Shown here piece after piece: positions 43,505 through 52,812 of a stretch of DNA of 64,000 nt. The DNA lies in assembly GCF_029626035.1 (NCBI RefSeq), contig NZ_JARUBE010000003.1, positions 1,550,001 through 1,614,000 on the forward strand. Direction: 5' to 3'. The position numbers and the translations under genes are program-made. The notes beneath the pieces were generated by a model. The model was given only the letters and a program-made list of their open reading frames with translations. It had not been told where the DNA came from and did not search any database. Source of the stretch: Micromonospora sp. WMMD980. GTDB taxonomy: Bacteria; Actinomycetota; Actinomycetes; Mycobacteriales; Micromonosporaceae. How positions within the stretch are numbered: position 1 is the stretch's first letter; each line of letters opens with the position of its first letter.

Positions 43505-44174
43505 AGCCGCCGAGGCGGGCGGCGACCGTGCGGCGCAGCTCGGGCAGCCGGTCGTGCAGCAGCCCGGGGCACTGGGTGGAGTTGAAGTCCTTGTGCCCGT
43601 AGATCTCGGTGGGCGCGATGCCGTACTGCTGGCAGGTGAACGCGCAGAACCAGACCAGGCTGTCCCAGAGCGCCTGCGGCGGCTGCACGTCGAGGTAGAT
43701 GCCGTCGTTCTCGATGCCGATGGCCTGGCTGTTCTGCCCGACGCAGTGCGCGCCCTGCACCATGCTCTGCCCGTGCAGCAGGCCGTAGAGGCTGCCGTGC
43801 CGGCCCTCGGTCAGGTAGCCGCCCCGGCTGTTGGTGAAGTGCTGGCCGGAGTCGAGCCAGCCGTTCGAGTCCATGTGCAGGTTCTGGATGTCGCGGGAGT
43901 TCCGGTAGGCCTGGGCGAGGCTGTAGTCGGTGGTGTTCGGGAACGCGGTGTGGTGAATGATGATCTTGTTGGGTCGGCTCTGCACCACGCTGACCGGCGA
44001 CGAGGGCGGCCGGGCGCCCCAGGTCGCGCAGTTGGCGATGGTCGGCTGGTCGACCCGGGTCGCGGCGGCCCGCGCGTCATCGGCGCCGACCTGGGTCAGC
44101 GCGCCGACGCCGGCGGCGGCGCCGAGCAGGACCGCGCCGCGCAGCACGGCCCGCCGGGGGAGAGGAACGGACAT
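43503..44174 (-). CDS. Exported N-acetylmuramoyl-L-alanine amidase (PGRP/type 2 family)
   Basis: A 223-residue peptidoglycan amidase. A Tat-type signal (RRAVLRGAVLLGAAAG, cleavage near residue 37) precedes the amidase domain. Zinc-binding elements are IIIHHTAFPNT and YGHKDFNSTQCPG, with QSMVQGAHCVGQNSQAIGIENDG between them. GGAGG lies in front of the ATG at 44174. It cuts the bond between glycan strand and stem peptide. A GH25 lysozyme gene lies directly upstream in the same direction (68-base gap), so the two probably cooperate in wall turnover or bacteriolysis. Confidence 0.9.
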   Translation of the reverse strand: MSVPLPRRAVLRGAVLLGAAAGVGALTQVGADDARAAATRVDQPTIANCATWGARPPSSPVSVVQSRPNKIIIHHTAFPNTTDYSLAQAYRNSRDIQNLHMDSNGWLDSGQHFTNSRGGYLTEGRHGSLYGLLHGQSMVQGAHCVGQNSQAIGIENDGIYLDVQPPQALWDSLVWFCAFTCQQYGIAPTEIYGHKDFNSTQCPGLLHDRLPELRRTVAARLGG

Positions 44175-44242
44175 CGGGGCCTCCTCGTGGGGTACGGGCG
44201 CCGCGGCGGGACGGGCCGTCGAGGCCCGCCCCGCCGCGTGGG

Positions 44243-44989
44243 TCAGCAGGTGCCGTTGCAGGCCAGCACCCGGAGCCGGTCCAGGGTGCCGTTCCAGACG
44301 TTCTGGTCGCCGGGGAAGGTGCCGGAGGAGGACCACTGCCAGAACGAGTACGTGCCCCAGCCGGCCGGCAGCGTGCCGACGCTGGACGAGTAGCGCGCGA
44401 TCCACAGGGGGTTGTTGGCGGCGAACTGCGAGGTGTTGCCGGTGCAGGTGCTCCACCAGTCGGTGGTGGTGTAGATGGTGGCCCACCGGCCGGTGCGGGC
44501 GTGGTACTGGTTGACGAACGAGGCGATCCAGCTGCGCATCGACGCCTGGCTCAGCCCGTAGCAGGTGGCGCCGTACGGGTTGTATTCGATGTCGAGCGCG
44601 CCGGGCAGCGTCTTGCCGTCCCGCGACCAGCCGCCGCCGTGGTCGACGAAGTAGTTGGCCTGGGTGGCGCCGCTCGTGGTGTCCGGACGGGCGAAGTGGT
44701 ACGCCCCGCGGATCATCCCGACGTTGTAGGAGCCGTTGTACTGCTGGGCGAAGTAGGCGTTGGTGTAGTAGGTGCCCTCGGTCGCCTTGACGTAGGCGAA
44801 CCGGGCGCCGTTGGCCCAGGCGGTCGACCAGTTCACGTTGCCCTGGTAGCTGGAGACGTCCATGCCGGGTAGACCGGCCGGTGCGGCGTGGGCGGGGGCC
44901 GCGCCGATCAGGGCCACCGCGGCGGCGGTGACGGTGGCGAGGACGGCGGCGCCGGTGGTGCGCAGCGCCGTGCGCAGGAGACGGTGCAT
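44243..44989 (-). CDS. Secreted GH25 lysozyme (muramidase)
   Basis: A 248-residue secreted protein with a signal peptide cleaved near AHAAPAG. The GH25 barrel begins PGMDVSSYQGNVNWSTAW, with catalytic acids in GMDVSSYQ and ALDIEYNP and the usual FAYVKATEGTYYTN and YHFARP segments. GGGAGGAAAG precedes the ATG at 44989. It cleaves the beta-1,4 bond between N-acetylmuramic acid and N-acetylglucosamine. There is no separate wall-binding domain. Pairs with the amidase downstream. Confidence 0.92.
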   Translation of the reverse strand: MHRLLRTALRTTGAAVLATVTAAAVALIGAAPAHAAPAGLPGMDVSSYQGNVNWSTAWANGARFAYVKATEGTYYTNAYFAQQYNGSYNVGMIRGAYHFARPDTTSGATQANYFVDHGGGWSRDGKTLPGALDIEYNPYGATCYGLSQASMRSWIASFVNQYHARTGRWATIYTTTDWWSTCTGNTSQFAANNPLWIARYSSSVGTLPAGWGTYSFWQWSSSGTFPGDQNVWNGTLDRLRVLACNGTC

Positions 44990-45076
44990 CTTTCCTCCCG
45001 GGGGGGTTGCCGCTCGTGGCGGCGGGAGTGGAACGAAAGGAACTGTCAACATTAGGTCACATGACGGAGAAACTTT

Positions 45077-46429
45077 TCAATAGACGTATCGAAGATTTTC
45101 TTTGAACTCGGCTCGGTCCAGGGCCTCGGCGGCGGCGCGTTCGCCGGCGGTCACCGCACCCTCCAGATAGCCGCTCCACCGGGTCGCGGTCTCCGTCCCG
45201 GCCCAGTGCACCCGCCCCACCGGCGCCCGCAACTCGGGGCCGTAGTCGCACCACGAGCCGGGCGTGAGCAGCCCGCAGAAGCAGCCGCGGGTCCACGGGT
45301 CGGCCGACCAGTCGTACTCGATCAGCTCCTCGGGCTCGGCGGCGGCCGGGCCGAAGAGCGCGACCAGCGCGTCGCGCAGCGCGGCACGGCGGGTGGCGTC
45401 CGGCAGCCGGCGTAGCGCGCGGGCCTGGGCGCCGTAGCTGAACCCGGTGAGCACCCCGCCCGGTCGCCCGGGCAACGAGTTGTCCACCGTCTCGGTGAGC
45501 GGGCCGGTGTCCGTGGTCGCCACCCCGGACCGCCCGGCGGCCCGCCAGAACGGCGCCGGGTAGCGCGCGTGCACCTTCAGCGCCGCGCCCATCGGCATCC
45601 GCTGGGTCAACCCGTCGCGCAGCGCCGGCAGCGGCGGGTCGTAGCGGATCCGACCGGCCAGCGCCGGGGCCAGCGCGACCACCACCGCGTCGCCGGCGTG
45701 CACCTCGTCGCCGGCGCGGACCCGCACGCCGCCGGCGTCCTGGGCGATCGCGTCCACCGGCGTGCCCAGGCGCAGCCGCCCCGGCGGCAGCGCGTCCGCC
45801 ATCCGCCGCGCCAGCGCGGCCGGCCCGCCGACGATCCGGTCCTGCTGCGCGCCACCGGCCATGCCCAGCAGCGAGCCGGCGCCGCCGCCGCTGCGCAGGT
45901 AGAACAGCATCTGCAACAGCGACACCTCGTCCGGCGAGGCGGCCAGCAGGCCACCGGCGAGCAGCCGGCCGGCGTGGCGGGCGGTGACCGGGTCTCCCGC
46001 GGTGGCGTCGAGCCAGCCGCCGAGCGTGGTCCGGTCCCACTCCGCCGCCCGCTCGGCCCGCCACGGCGCGGCCGGGTCGACCCCGACCGCCATCTCGTCG
46101 AGCGTGCCGAGCAGCCGGGCCAGCCCGGCCGGCTCCCCGTCCGCCGGTCGCCCGGCCAGCAGGAGCGTCGGCGCGCCGTGCGCCGGAGACGGAAAGGTCT
46201 CCAGGCCGTACGCGGCGACGAGCGCGTACATCCGGTCCTGGGTGGGGCCGATCCACTGCGCGCCGAGGTCGAGCCACCCGCCGCCGGGCAGCGGGCGGCT
46301 CAGGGTCCGGCCGCCCACCCGGTCCCGGGCCTCCAGCACGAGCGGCTCGGCGCCGGCCCGGGCCAGGGCGAGGGCACAGGCCAGCCCGGAGAACCCCGCC
46401 CCCACCACGATCACCCGGCCGTCGCGCAT
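45077..46429 (-). CDS. Flavin-containing monoamine oxidase
   Basis: A 450-residue FAD-dependent amine oxidase. FAD-binding N-terminus: VIVVGAGFSGLACALALARAGAEPLVLEARDRVGGRT. Substrate-side LDLGAQWIGPTQDRMY and the C-terminal FAD motif VHWAGTETATRWSGYLEGAVTAGERAA are typical of MAO/putrescine-oxidase-like enzymes. There is no signal peptide. The last residues (EFKENLRYVY) are encoded by unusually A+T-rich DNA. The substrate may be a mono- or polyamine. Confidence 0.9.
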   Translation of the reverse strand: MRDGRVIVVGAGFSGLACALALARAGAEPLVLEARDRVGGRTLSRPLPGGGWLDLGAQWIGPTQDRMYALVAAYGLETFPSPAHGAPTLLLAGRPADGEPAGLARLLGTLDEMAVGVDPAAPWRAERAAEWDRTTLGGWLDATAGDPVTARHAGRLLAGGLLAASPDEVSLLQMLFYLRSGGGAGSLLGMAGGAQQDRIVGGPAALARRMADALPPGRLRLGTPVDAIAQDAGGVRVRAGDEVHAGDAVVVALAPALAGRIRYDPPLPALRDGLTQRMPMGAALKVHARYPAPFWRAAGRSGVATTDTGPLTETVDNSLPGRPGGVLTGFSYGAQARALRRLPDATRRAALRDALVALFGPAAAEPEELIEYDWSADPWTRGCFCGLLTPGSWCDYGPELRAPVGRVHWAGTETATRWSGYLEGAVTAGERAAAEALDRAEFKENLRYVY

Positions 46430-46551
46430 GCGCCGGCATACCCCGATCCCGGGGAGAATCCCGCCCGCGCGGCGTGTCGAAACCGGTGTCCGCCGTTCGT
46501 GTGAAGGGTGGAGGGCGGCACCGGGCCGCCGCAGGGCACGAGGAGGAACCC

Positions 46552-46817
46552 GTGAAGCAGTACCTGATCAGCATGTACCAGCCGACCGGCGCGGACCGGC
46601 CGGACCCGGAGTTCCTGGCCGGGGTGATGCGGGAGGTCGAGGCCGTCGGCCGGGACCTGCGGGCGGCCGGGAGCTGGGTGTTCGGCAACGGCCTGCACGC
46701 GCCGGAGACGGCCACCGTGCTGCGCCCGACCTGGACGCGGCGCTGGACTGGGGTCGCCGCTACGCCCGCGCCACCGGCCTGCCGATCGAGGTCCGCCCGT
46801 TCCAGGGCGAGGGATGA
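46552..46817 (+). pseudogene. Broken YciI/DGPF-domain protein
   Basis: The GTG at 46552 after GAGGAGG begins a typical YciI-like protein (KQYLISMYQPTGADRPDPEF to ETATVLR). Near 46722-46726 the frame changes and only the domain end follows in another frame (PDLDAALDWGRRYARATGLPIEVRPFQ). The central part with the TTDGPF motif, about 30 residues, is missing. A short out-of-frame deletion explains this. The remnant end overlaps the sigma factor start, as in intact YciI/ECF42 pairs. Confidence 0.8.
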
Positions 46818-47772
46818 CCGCTGTCGAACGGGTCTTCCGGGCGGAGTACGGCCGCGCGGTGGCCGTCCTGGTCCGCCTCCTCGGCGACATCGACCTCGCC
46901 GAGGAGGCGGTCCAGGAGGCGTTCACGATCGCGGTCCGGCGCTGGGCCGTGGACGGCCCGCCGCCCAGCCCGGCCGGCTGGATCGTCACCACCGCCCGCA
47001 ACCGGGCGATCGACCGGCTGCGCCGCGAGTCCACCCGGGCCGCCCGGCACGCCGAGGCCGCCCTGCTGCACGCCGCCGACCCGCCCGCCGAGGAGGGACC
47101 CGTGCCCGACGACCGGCTGCGCCTGATCTTCACCTGCTGACACCCGGCGCTCGGCCCGGCGGCCCGGGTGGCGTTGACGCTGCGCCTGCTCGGCGGCCTG
47201 AGCACCGCCGAGATCGCCCGGGCCTTCCTGGTGCCCGAGCCGACCATGGCGCAACGCCTGGTCCGGGCCAAGGCCAAGATCCGCGATGCCGGGATCCCGT
47301 ACCGGGTGCCCCGCGACGCCGACCTGCCCGACCGGGTGCGCGGGGTGCTGGCGGTGATCTACCTGATCTTCAACGAGGGGCACACCGCCTGCGGCGGGAC
47401 CGGCTCGGCCCCTACCAGATCCAGGCCGCGATCAACGCGGTGCACGCGGACGCGACCACCGCCGCGGCCACCGACTGGACCCAGATCCTCGCGCTCTACG
47501 ACCAGTTGGCGGCGTGCGCGCCGGGGCCGGTGGTGGCGCTGAACCGGGCGGTCGCGCTGGCCGAGGTGCGCGGGCCCGCGGTCGGACTGGTCGAGGTGGA
47601 CCGGCTCGACCTGTCCACTTATCACGTCTGGCACGCCGTCCGGGCCGACCTGCTGCGCCGGCTCGACCGACCGGCCGAGGCCCGGGCCGCGTACGACGCG
47701 GCGATCGCCGGCACCGCGAACGGGGCCGAACGCACGTTCCTCGCCCGCGCCCGGCACCGGCTGCCGGCGTGA
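46814..47772 (+). pseudogene. Broken ECF42-type sigma factor with C-terminal TPR-like extension
   Basis: Regions sigma-2 (VERVFRAEYGRAVAVLVRLLGDIDLAEEAVQEAF) and sigma-4 ([36 protein letters not shown]) are recognisable. A TGA at 47138-47140 interrupts LIFTC-HPA where relatives have a second Cys. Beyond [11 protein letters not shown] (about 47395) the frame changes and the rest ([18 protein letters not shown] to RARHRLPA) is the C-terminal helical extension; roughly 80 residues are missing between. Two separate lesions make this a pseudogene. ECF42 factors normally work with YciI/DGPF proteins, and the partner here is broken too. Confidence 0.85.
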
Positions 47773-47794
47773 CCGCGGGTGGGACATCGAGGCA

Positions 47795-47831
47795 TTGACG
47801 AACCTGAGGAGAAACGTACACTCCCGGTGTA
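47795..47831 (+). promoter_or_regulatory. Promoter with operator of the Liv-type ABC operon
   Basis: TTGACG at 47795-47800 and TACACT at 47817-47822, 16 bases apart, form a good promoter. TACAC TCCCG GTGTA (47817-47831) is an inverted repeat covering the -10 box, a position where a bound repressor would block transcription. The first ATPase gene starts 41 bases further on, after GCGAGGTG. Confidence 0.6.
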
Positions 47832-47872
47832 AATAGTTTTCCCGCGCTCCGCCGAAACCGCGCGAGGTGACG

Positions 47873-48688
47873 ATGACCCCACCGGACACCCCCGCGGACG
47901 GCCCCGGCCTGGCGCTGCACCACGTCGGCGTGCGCTTCGGTGGACTGGTCGCCCTCGACGACGTCTCGCTGCGGGTGCCGCCCGGCCGGGTGATCGGCGT
48001 GATCGGCCCCAACGGCGCCGGGAAGACCACGCTGTTCAACGTGGTCTGCGGCTTCGTGCGGCCGAGCGAGGGCACGCTCACCCTGGACGGACGGCCGTTC
48101 CGACCCCGCCCGCACCGGCTCACCCGGCTCGGCGTCGCCCGCACGCTCCAGGGCATCGGCCTCTTCCCCGGGCTCACCGTGCTGGAGAACGTGGTGGCCG
48201 GCGCGACCCACACGGCCCGCGCCGGCTTCGCCGCCGCGCTGTTCGGGCTGCCCCGCAGCGACCGCGACGAGCGGCGGCTGCGCGCCCGCGCCCTCGACCT
48301 GCTCGGCGAGCTCGGCGTCGACAGGCACGCCGACGCCGCCCCGGCCACCCTGCCCTACCCGGTGCGCAAACGGGTCGCCCTGGCCCGCGCGCTGATCGCC
48401 CGACCCCGGCTGCTGCTGCTCGACGAGCCGGCCGGCGGGCTCGGCGGCGACGACCTGGCCGAGCTGGCCGACCTGGTCCGGGCCCTGCCGGAGCGCGGCG
48501 ACGGCTGCGCCGTGCTGCTCGTCGAGCACCACATGGACCTGGTCATGTCCGTCTGCCACGAACTGGTGGTGCTCGACTTCGGCCGGGTGATCGCCGCCGG
48601 CGAGCCGGCGCGGATCCGCGACGATCCCCGGGTCACCGAGGCGTACCTCGGCGCCGACGTGCCCGCCGAGACCGGCGGCGCCACGTGA
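47873..48688 (+). CDS. livG: Branched-chain amino acid-type ABC transporter ATPase (LivG type)
   Basis: A 271-residue ATPase. Walker A: IGPNGAGKTTLFN; the LivG-typical GVARTLQGIGLFPGLTVLENVV; Walker B: RPRLLLLDEPAGGL; H-loop VLLVEHHMDLVMSVC. The signature motif is TLPYPVRKRVALARAL, which departs from LSGGQ (usually LPYGQQRR in this family). The ATG at 47873 with GAGGTG upstream is preferred over the GTG at 47867. First gene of the operon, overlapping the second ATPase by 4 bases. The true substrate may be an amino acid, amide or aromatic acid. Confidence 0.88.
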   Translation: MTPPDTPADGPGLALHHVGVRFGGLVALDDVSLRVPPGRVIGVIGPNGAGKTTLFNVVCGFVRPSEGTLTLDGRPFRPRPHRLTRLGVARTLQGIGLFPGLTVLENVVAGATHTARAGFAAALFGLPRSDRDERRLRARALDLLGELGVDRHADAAPATLPYPVRKRVALARALIARPRLLLLDEPAGGLGGDDLAELADLVRALPERGDGCAVLLVEHHMDLVMSVCHELVVLDFGRVIAAGEPARIRDDPRVTEAYLGADVPAETGGAT

Positions 48689-49401
48689 CCGGGGTGCTGG
48701 AGGTCGAGGCGCTCAGCGCCGGCTACGGCCCGGTGCCGGTGCTGCGGGACGTGGCGTTCACCGTGCCGGCCGCCACCGTCACCGCCGTGCTCGGCGCCAA
48801 CGGCGCCGGGAAGACCACGCTGCTGCGTACCCTCTCCGGCCTGCTGCGGCCCACCGGCGGCCGGATCCGGTACGCGGGGGAGGACCTGCGCGGCGTTCGG
48901 GTGGAGCACCTGGTCCGGCGGGGCCTGGCGCACGTGCCGGAAGGGCGCGGCGTGGTGACCGAGCTGACCGTGGCGGAGAACCTGCGCCTGGGCGGGCTGT
49001 GGCGCCGGGACCGGGCCGACGCCCGGCGCGCCCAGGACGAGGTGTACGCGCTCTTCCCGGCGCTGGCCCGCCGCCGCGACCACCTCGGCCATCAGCTCTC
49101 CGGCGGCGAGCGGCAGATGCTCGCGGTCGGCCGGGCGCTGATCGCCCGCCCCCGGCTGCTGCTGCTGGACGAGCCGTCGCTCGGGCTGGCGCCCCGGGTG
49201 GCCGCGCAGATCATGGCGCTGCTGCGGCGGCTGCGCGACGAGCAGGGGCTGACCGTGCTGCTGGTCGAGCAGAACGTGCGCGCCGCGCTCGCCGTCGCCG
49301 ACCAGGGGATCGTCATGTCGCTCGGCCGGGTGGTGACCGCCGCGCCGGCCGCCCGGCTGCGCGACGACGAGCAGTTGCGGCACGCGTACCTCGGGTTCTG
49401 A
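48685..49401 (+). CDS. livF: Branched-chain amino acid-type ABC transporter ATPase (LivF type)
   Basis: A 238-residue ATPase. Walker A: LGANGAGKTTLLRTLSG; LivF-specific GLAHVPEGRGVVTELTVAENL; signature QLSGGERQMLAVGRAL; Walker B: RPRLLLLDEPSLGLAP; H-loop VLLVEQNVRAAL. GTG start overlapping the LivG-type gene by 4 bases. It forms a heterodimer with that protein on the two permeases. Confidence 0.92.
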   Translation: MTGVLEVEALSAGYGPVPVLRDVAFTVPAATVTAVLGANGAGKTTLLRTLSGLLRPTGGRIRYAGEDLRGVRVEHLVRRGLAHVPEGRGVVTELTVAENLRLGGLWRRDRADARRAQDEVYALFPALARRRDHLGHQLSGGERQMLAVGRALIARPRLLLLDEPSLGLAPRVAAQIMALLRRLRDEQGLTVLLVEQNVRAALAVADQGIVMSLGRVVTAAPAARLRDDEQLRHAYLGF

Positions 49402-49423
49402 CCGCGAGCGGGAAGGGGCACGG

Positions 49424-50302
49424 ATGGAACGGTTCTGGTTCCTCACCTTCGACGGGCTGGCCGCCGGCGCGGTCTACGCCGCGTTCGCGCTCGCGCTGGT
49501 GCTCATCTGGCGGGCCGCCCGGGTGATCAACTTCGCCCAGGGCGCGATGGCGGTCGGCACCGCCTACGTCGGCTACGCGGTCGCCGCCGCCACCGGCTCC
49601 TACTGGCTGGGCCTCGCCGCCGCGGTGCTCTCCGGCCTCGCGCTGGGCGCGCTGGTGGAGCGGGTGCTGATGCGCTTCGTCGGGCCGGCCGGCCCGCTCA
49701 ACCAGGTGATCGTCGCGCTCGGCCTGGTGCTGCTCATCCAGGCGGTGCTCGGGATGGTCTTCGGCAACGGCTACCGACCGGCCCCGGCGCCGTTCGACAC
49801 CGACGCGCTCACCATCGGCGGGGTCGCCGCGCTGTCCCCGTACGACCTCTGGGTGCTCGGCGCGGCGCTGACGGTCGTGGTGCTGCTCGCGCTGCTGTTC
49901 ACCCGTACCCCGGTCGGCCTGCGGATGCGGGCCGCCGCGTTCGCCCCCGAGGTCTCCCGGCTGCTCGGCGTGCGCGTCGGCCGGATGCTCACGCTGGGTT
50001 GGGCGCTGGCCGCCGGGGTCGGCGCGCTCGCCGGCATGCTCGTCGTCCCCACCGGTCTGGGCCTGCACCCGCACGCCATGGACCTGGTCTTCGTGGTCGC
50101 GTTCACCGCCGCCGTGGTCGGCGGCCTGGACAGCCCGGTCGGCGCGGTGGTCGGCGGCCTGCTGGTCGGGCTGATCCTGTCGTACGTCACCGGCTACCTG
50201 GGGCCGGACACCACGCCACTGGCCGTGCTGGTGCTGCTGCTGGCCGTCCTGCTGGTCCGGCCCGGCGGGCTCTTCTCCGCGGCGAGAGCGAGGCACGTGT
50301 GA
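49424..50302 (+). CDS. livH: Branched-chain amino acid-type ABC permease (LivH type)
   Basis: A 292-residue permease with about eight hydrophobic segments. Family marks: DGLAAGAVYAAFALALVLIWRAARVINFAQGAMAVGTAYVGY at the start and LLGVRVGRMLTLGWALAAGVGALAGMLV near the end of the domain. GGGAAGGGGC precedes the ATG. Its stop overlaps the next permease start by 4 bases. Confidence 0.9.
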   Translation: MERFWFLTFDGLAAGAVYAAFALALVLIWRAARVINFAQGAMAVGTAYVGYAVAAATGSYWLGLAAAVLSGLALGALVERVLMRFVGPAGPLNQVIVALGLVLLIQAVLGMVFGNGYRPAPAPFDTDALTIGGVAALSPYDLWVLGAALTVVVLLALLFTRTPVGLRMRAAAFAPEVSRLLGVRVGRMLTLGWALAAGVGALAGMLVVPTGLGLHPHAMDLVFVVAFTAAVVGGLDSPVGAVVGGLLVGLILSYVTGYLGPDTTPLAVLVLLLAVLLVRPGGLFSAARARHV

Positions 50303-51414
50303 CCACCACCCGCACCGAACCGGCCCCGCCGTCGCCGCTGCGCCGGCTGCTGCCCGGGGCGCCCGCCGGCACCGGTCCGCGCGGGTCGACGCTGCTGCGC
50401 CACCTGGCCGTTGCGGTGCTCGCCGGCACGCTCGTCGTGCTGCTGACCAACCAGCTCCCGCCCTACCAGAACCTCCAGGTGGCGCGGGTCTGCGCGATCC
50501 TCTGCGTCACCGCCGGGCACACCGTGCTGGTCGGGCTCAACGGCCAGCTCTCGCTCGGCCACGGTGCGCTGATGGCCACCGGCGCCTACACCGTGGCCCT
50601 GGTGCAGCAGGGTCTCGACGAGCGGGCCGTACGCGGATGGTGGGTGCTGCCGGCGTCACTGCTGGCGGCGGTCGCGGTGACCGCGCTGGGCGGGCTGGTC
50701 GTCGGCCTGGCCGCGGCCCGGCTGCGCGGGCCCTACCTGGCCGGCGTGACGCTGGCGGTGGCGACGCTGGTGCCGGCCGTCACCACCATCTTCACCGGGG
50801 TGTTCAACGGCGAGCAGGGGCTGCGCTTCCCGGCGCAGAACCCGCCGGCGGCGCTCGGGGCGTACTTCCAGCCGGAGCGCTGGCTGGCCTGGATCGCGCT
50901 GGCCGCCGCGCTGCTCACCATGCTGTTCCTGGCCAACTTGGTACGCAGCCGGTTCGGCCGGTCCCTGCGGGCGGTCCGCGACGACGAGGTGGCGGCCCGG
51001 CTCGCCGGCATCCCGGTGGCCCGCACCCAGGTGCTCGCGTTCGTGGTCAGCGCCGCCTGCGCCGGCCTCGGCGGCGGCGTGTACGCGGTGCTCACCGCCA
51101 CCGTCGCGCCCGGCAAGTTCCCGCTCGACCTGTCGCTGTTCCTGCTCATGGCCATCGTGATCGGCGGGTTGGGCAGCCTGGCCGGCGCGGTCTGGGGCGC
51201 GCTGCTGCTGGTCGCGTTGCAGGACCTGCCCGGCCTGCTCACCGAGCACCTCGACCTGCCCGGCGGGCTCGCCCAGCGGCTGGAGGGCAACCTCGCGCTG
51301 GCCGTGTTCGGCCTGATCCTCATCGTCGTCATGCTCGCCGCCCCGGGGGGCGTGCAGGGCGGCGTACGCGCGCTCGCCGCCCGGCTGCGCGCCGCCGTCC
51401 GCCGTGACCGCTGA
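50299..51414 (+). CDS. livM: Branched-chain amino acid-type ABC permease (LivM type)
   Basis: A 371-residue permease with about nine membrane segments after a Pro-rich cytoplasmic N-terminus. LivM marks: AGHTVLVGLNGQLSLGHGALMATGAYT, RSRFGRSLRAVRDDEVAARLAGIPVARTQVLAFVVSAACAGLGGGVY, and IVIGGLGSLAGAVWGALLL. GTG start at 50299 overlaps the LivH-type gene by 4 bases. Forms the pore with that protein. Confidence 0.9.
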   Translation: MTTTRTEPAPPSPLRRLLPGAPAGTGPRGSTLLRHLAVAVLAGTLVVLLTNQLPPYQNLQVARVCAILCVTAGHTVLVGLNGQLSLGHGALMATGAYTVALVQQGLDERAVRGWWVLPASLLAAVAVTALGGLVVGLAAARLRGPYLAGVTLAVATLVPAVTTIFTGVFNGEQGLRFPAQNPPAALGAYFQPERWLAWIALAAALLTMLFLANLVRSRFGRSLRAVRDDEVAARLAGIPVARTQVLAFVVSAACAGLGGGVYAVLTATVAPGKFPLDLSLFLLMAIVIGGLGSLAGAVWGALLLVALQDLPGLLTEHLDLPGGLAQRLEGNLALAVFGLILIVVMLAAPGGVQGGVRALAARLRAAVRRDR

Positions 51415-51445
51415 CCGCACCCGTACCGCACCGGATTGGAGAACC

Positions 51446-52720
51446 ATGCGCCTCACCACCACCGGCCGCGTGCTCGCCGCCGCCGCCGGCCTGGCCCTGC
51501 TGGCCGCGTTGCCGGCCTGCGCCGACGACGAGAGACAGGCCGCCGAGAACGTTCCCGGGGTCACCGACGGCGAGGTCGTCATCGGCACCCACCAGCCGCT
51601 GACCGGCCCCGCCGCGCCCGGCTACTCGAAGATCTCCGCCGCCACCAAGGCGTACTTCGAGCACATCAACAGCAAGGGTGGCGTGCACGGCCGGAAGATC
51701 GTCTACAAGGTCATGGACGACGGCTACAACCCCGCCAACACCGAGAACGTGGTCCGTAAGCTGGTCCTCGACGACAAGGTCTTCGCGCTGCTCGGCGGCC
51801 TGGGCACGCCGACGCACACGAACGTGCTGGAGTTCGTGAAGACGCAGAAGGTGCCGGACCTCTTCGTCGCCTCCGGCAGCCGCAACTGGAACCAGCCGGA
51901 GAAGTACCCGACGACGTTCGGCTGGCAGCCCGACTACACGGTCGAGGGCAAGATCCTGGCCAGCTGGGTGAAGCGGGAGTTCCCCGGCGCGAAGGTCTGC
52001 CACTTCGGGCAGAACGACGACTTCGGCCGCGACTCCCTGGCCGGGGTGGAGCAGGTGCTCGGCCCGGTCGCCGCGAAGCAGACCTACACCACCACCAACC
52101 AGCAGGTCGGGCCGGCGATCGGGGCGCTGCGGGCGGCCGGCTGCCAGGTGGTGATCTCGGCGAGCATCCCCGGCTTCACCGCGCTGGCCATGGGACAGGC
52201 CGCCGGGCAGGGCTTCCGGGCACAGTGGGTGGTGTCCAACGTGGGCGCCGACTACACCACGCTCGCCGCCCAGCTCGGCGACAAGAAGGTGATCCTCGAA
52301 GGCATGGTCGCCGACAACTACCTGCCCATGGTGGGCGACACCGGCAATCCGTGGATCCAGGAGTTCACGAAGATCCACCAGCGGTTCAACGCGGGCAACC
52401 CGGTCGACGGCAATGCGGTCTACGGCTACTCGATGGCGTACACGTTCGTGCAGGCGCTGCTCGCCGCCGGGCCGGAGCCGACCCGGGAGAAGCTGGTCGC
52501 CGCCGTGCGCAAGGGCGGCTTCCGCGGGCCCGGGCTCACCCCCTTCCGGTACGCGGACACGGTGCACGCCGGCTACAGCGGGGTACGGCTGAGTCGGGTG
52601 AGCGGTGGCGCGCAGACCTACTTCGGCCCGACGTACACCACCGACGACGGTGACGCCGCGGTCACCGAGTTCACCGAACCGCCGACCACCCCGCCGGCGG
52701 ACGCCGTACCGACCGCCTGA
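51446..52720 (+). CDS. Substrate-binding lipoprotein of the Liv-type transporter
   Basis: A 424-residue type-I periplasmic-binding-fold protein (LivJ/LivK family). The signal peptide ends ALPAC, a plausible lipobox, followed by DGEVVIGTHQPLTGPAAPGYSKI, the standard start of the mature domain. TTGGAGAACC precedes the ATG at 51446. Last gene of the operon and followed by a strong hairpin. The ligand could be an amino acid, amide or aromatic acid. Confidence 0.88.
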   Translation: MRLTTTGRVLAAAAGLALLAALPACADDERQAAENVPGVTDGEVVIGTHQPLTGPAAPGYSKISAATKAYFEHINSKGGVHGRKIVYKVMDDGYNPANTENVVRKLVLDDKVFALLGGLGTPTHTNVLEFVKTQKVPDLFVASGSRNWNQPEKYPTTFGWQPDYTVEGKILASWVKREFPGAKVCHFGQNDDFGRDSLAGVEQVLGPVAAKQTYTTTNQQVGPAIGALRAAGCQVVISASIPGFTALAMGQAAGQGFRAQWVVSNVGADYTTLAAQLGDKKVILEGMVADNYLPMVGDTGNPWIQEFTKIHQRFNAGNPVDGNAVYGYSMAYTFVQALLAAGPEPTREKLVAAVRKGGFRGPGLTPFRYADTVHAGYSGVRLSRVSGGAQTYFGPTYTTDDGDAAVTEFTEPPTTPPADAVPTA

Positions 52721-52732
52721 GCGGGCACGCGT

Positions 52733-52761
52733 ACCGGGCGGCCGGGTGCCGGCCGCCCGGT
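52733..52761 (+). terminator. Terminator hairpin of the Liv-type operon
   Basis: Perfect 11-bp stem ACCGGGCGGCC / GGCCGCCCGGT with the 7-base loop GGGTGCC, 12 bases after the binding-protein stop. No T-run follows. It separates the operon from the TetR gene. Confidence 0.65.
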
Positions 52762-52812
52762 GGCGCGCACGTAGAGTGGCCGCCGTCGGGCGAGCACAGG
52801 GGGAGTCGTCCC

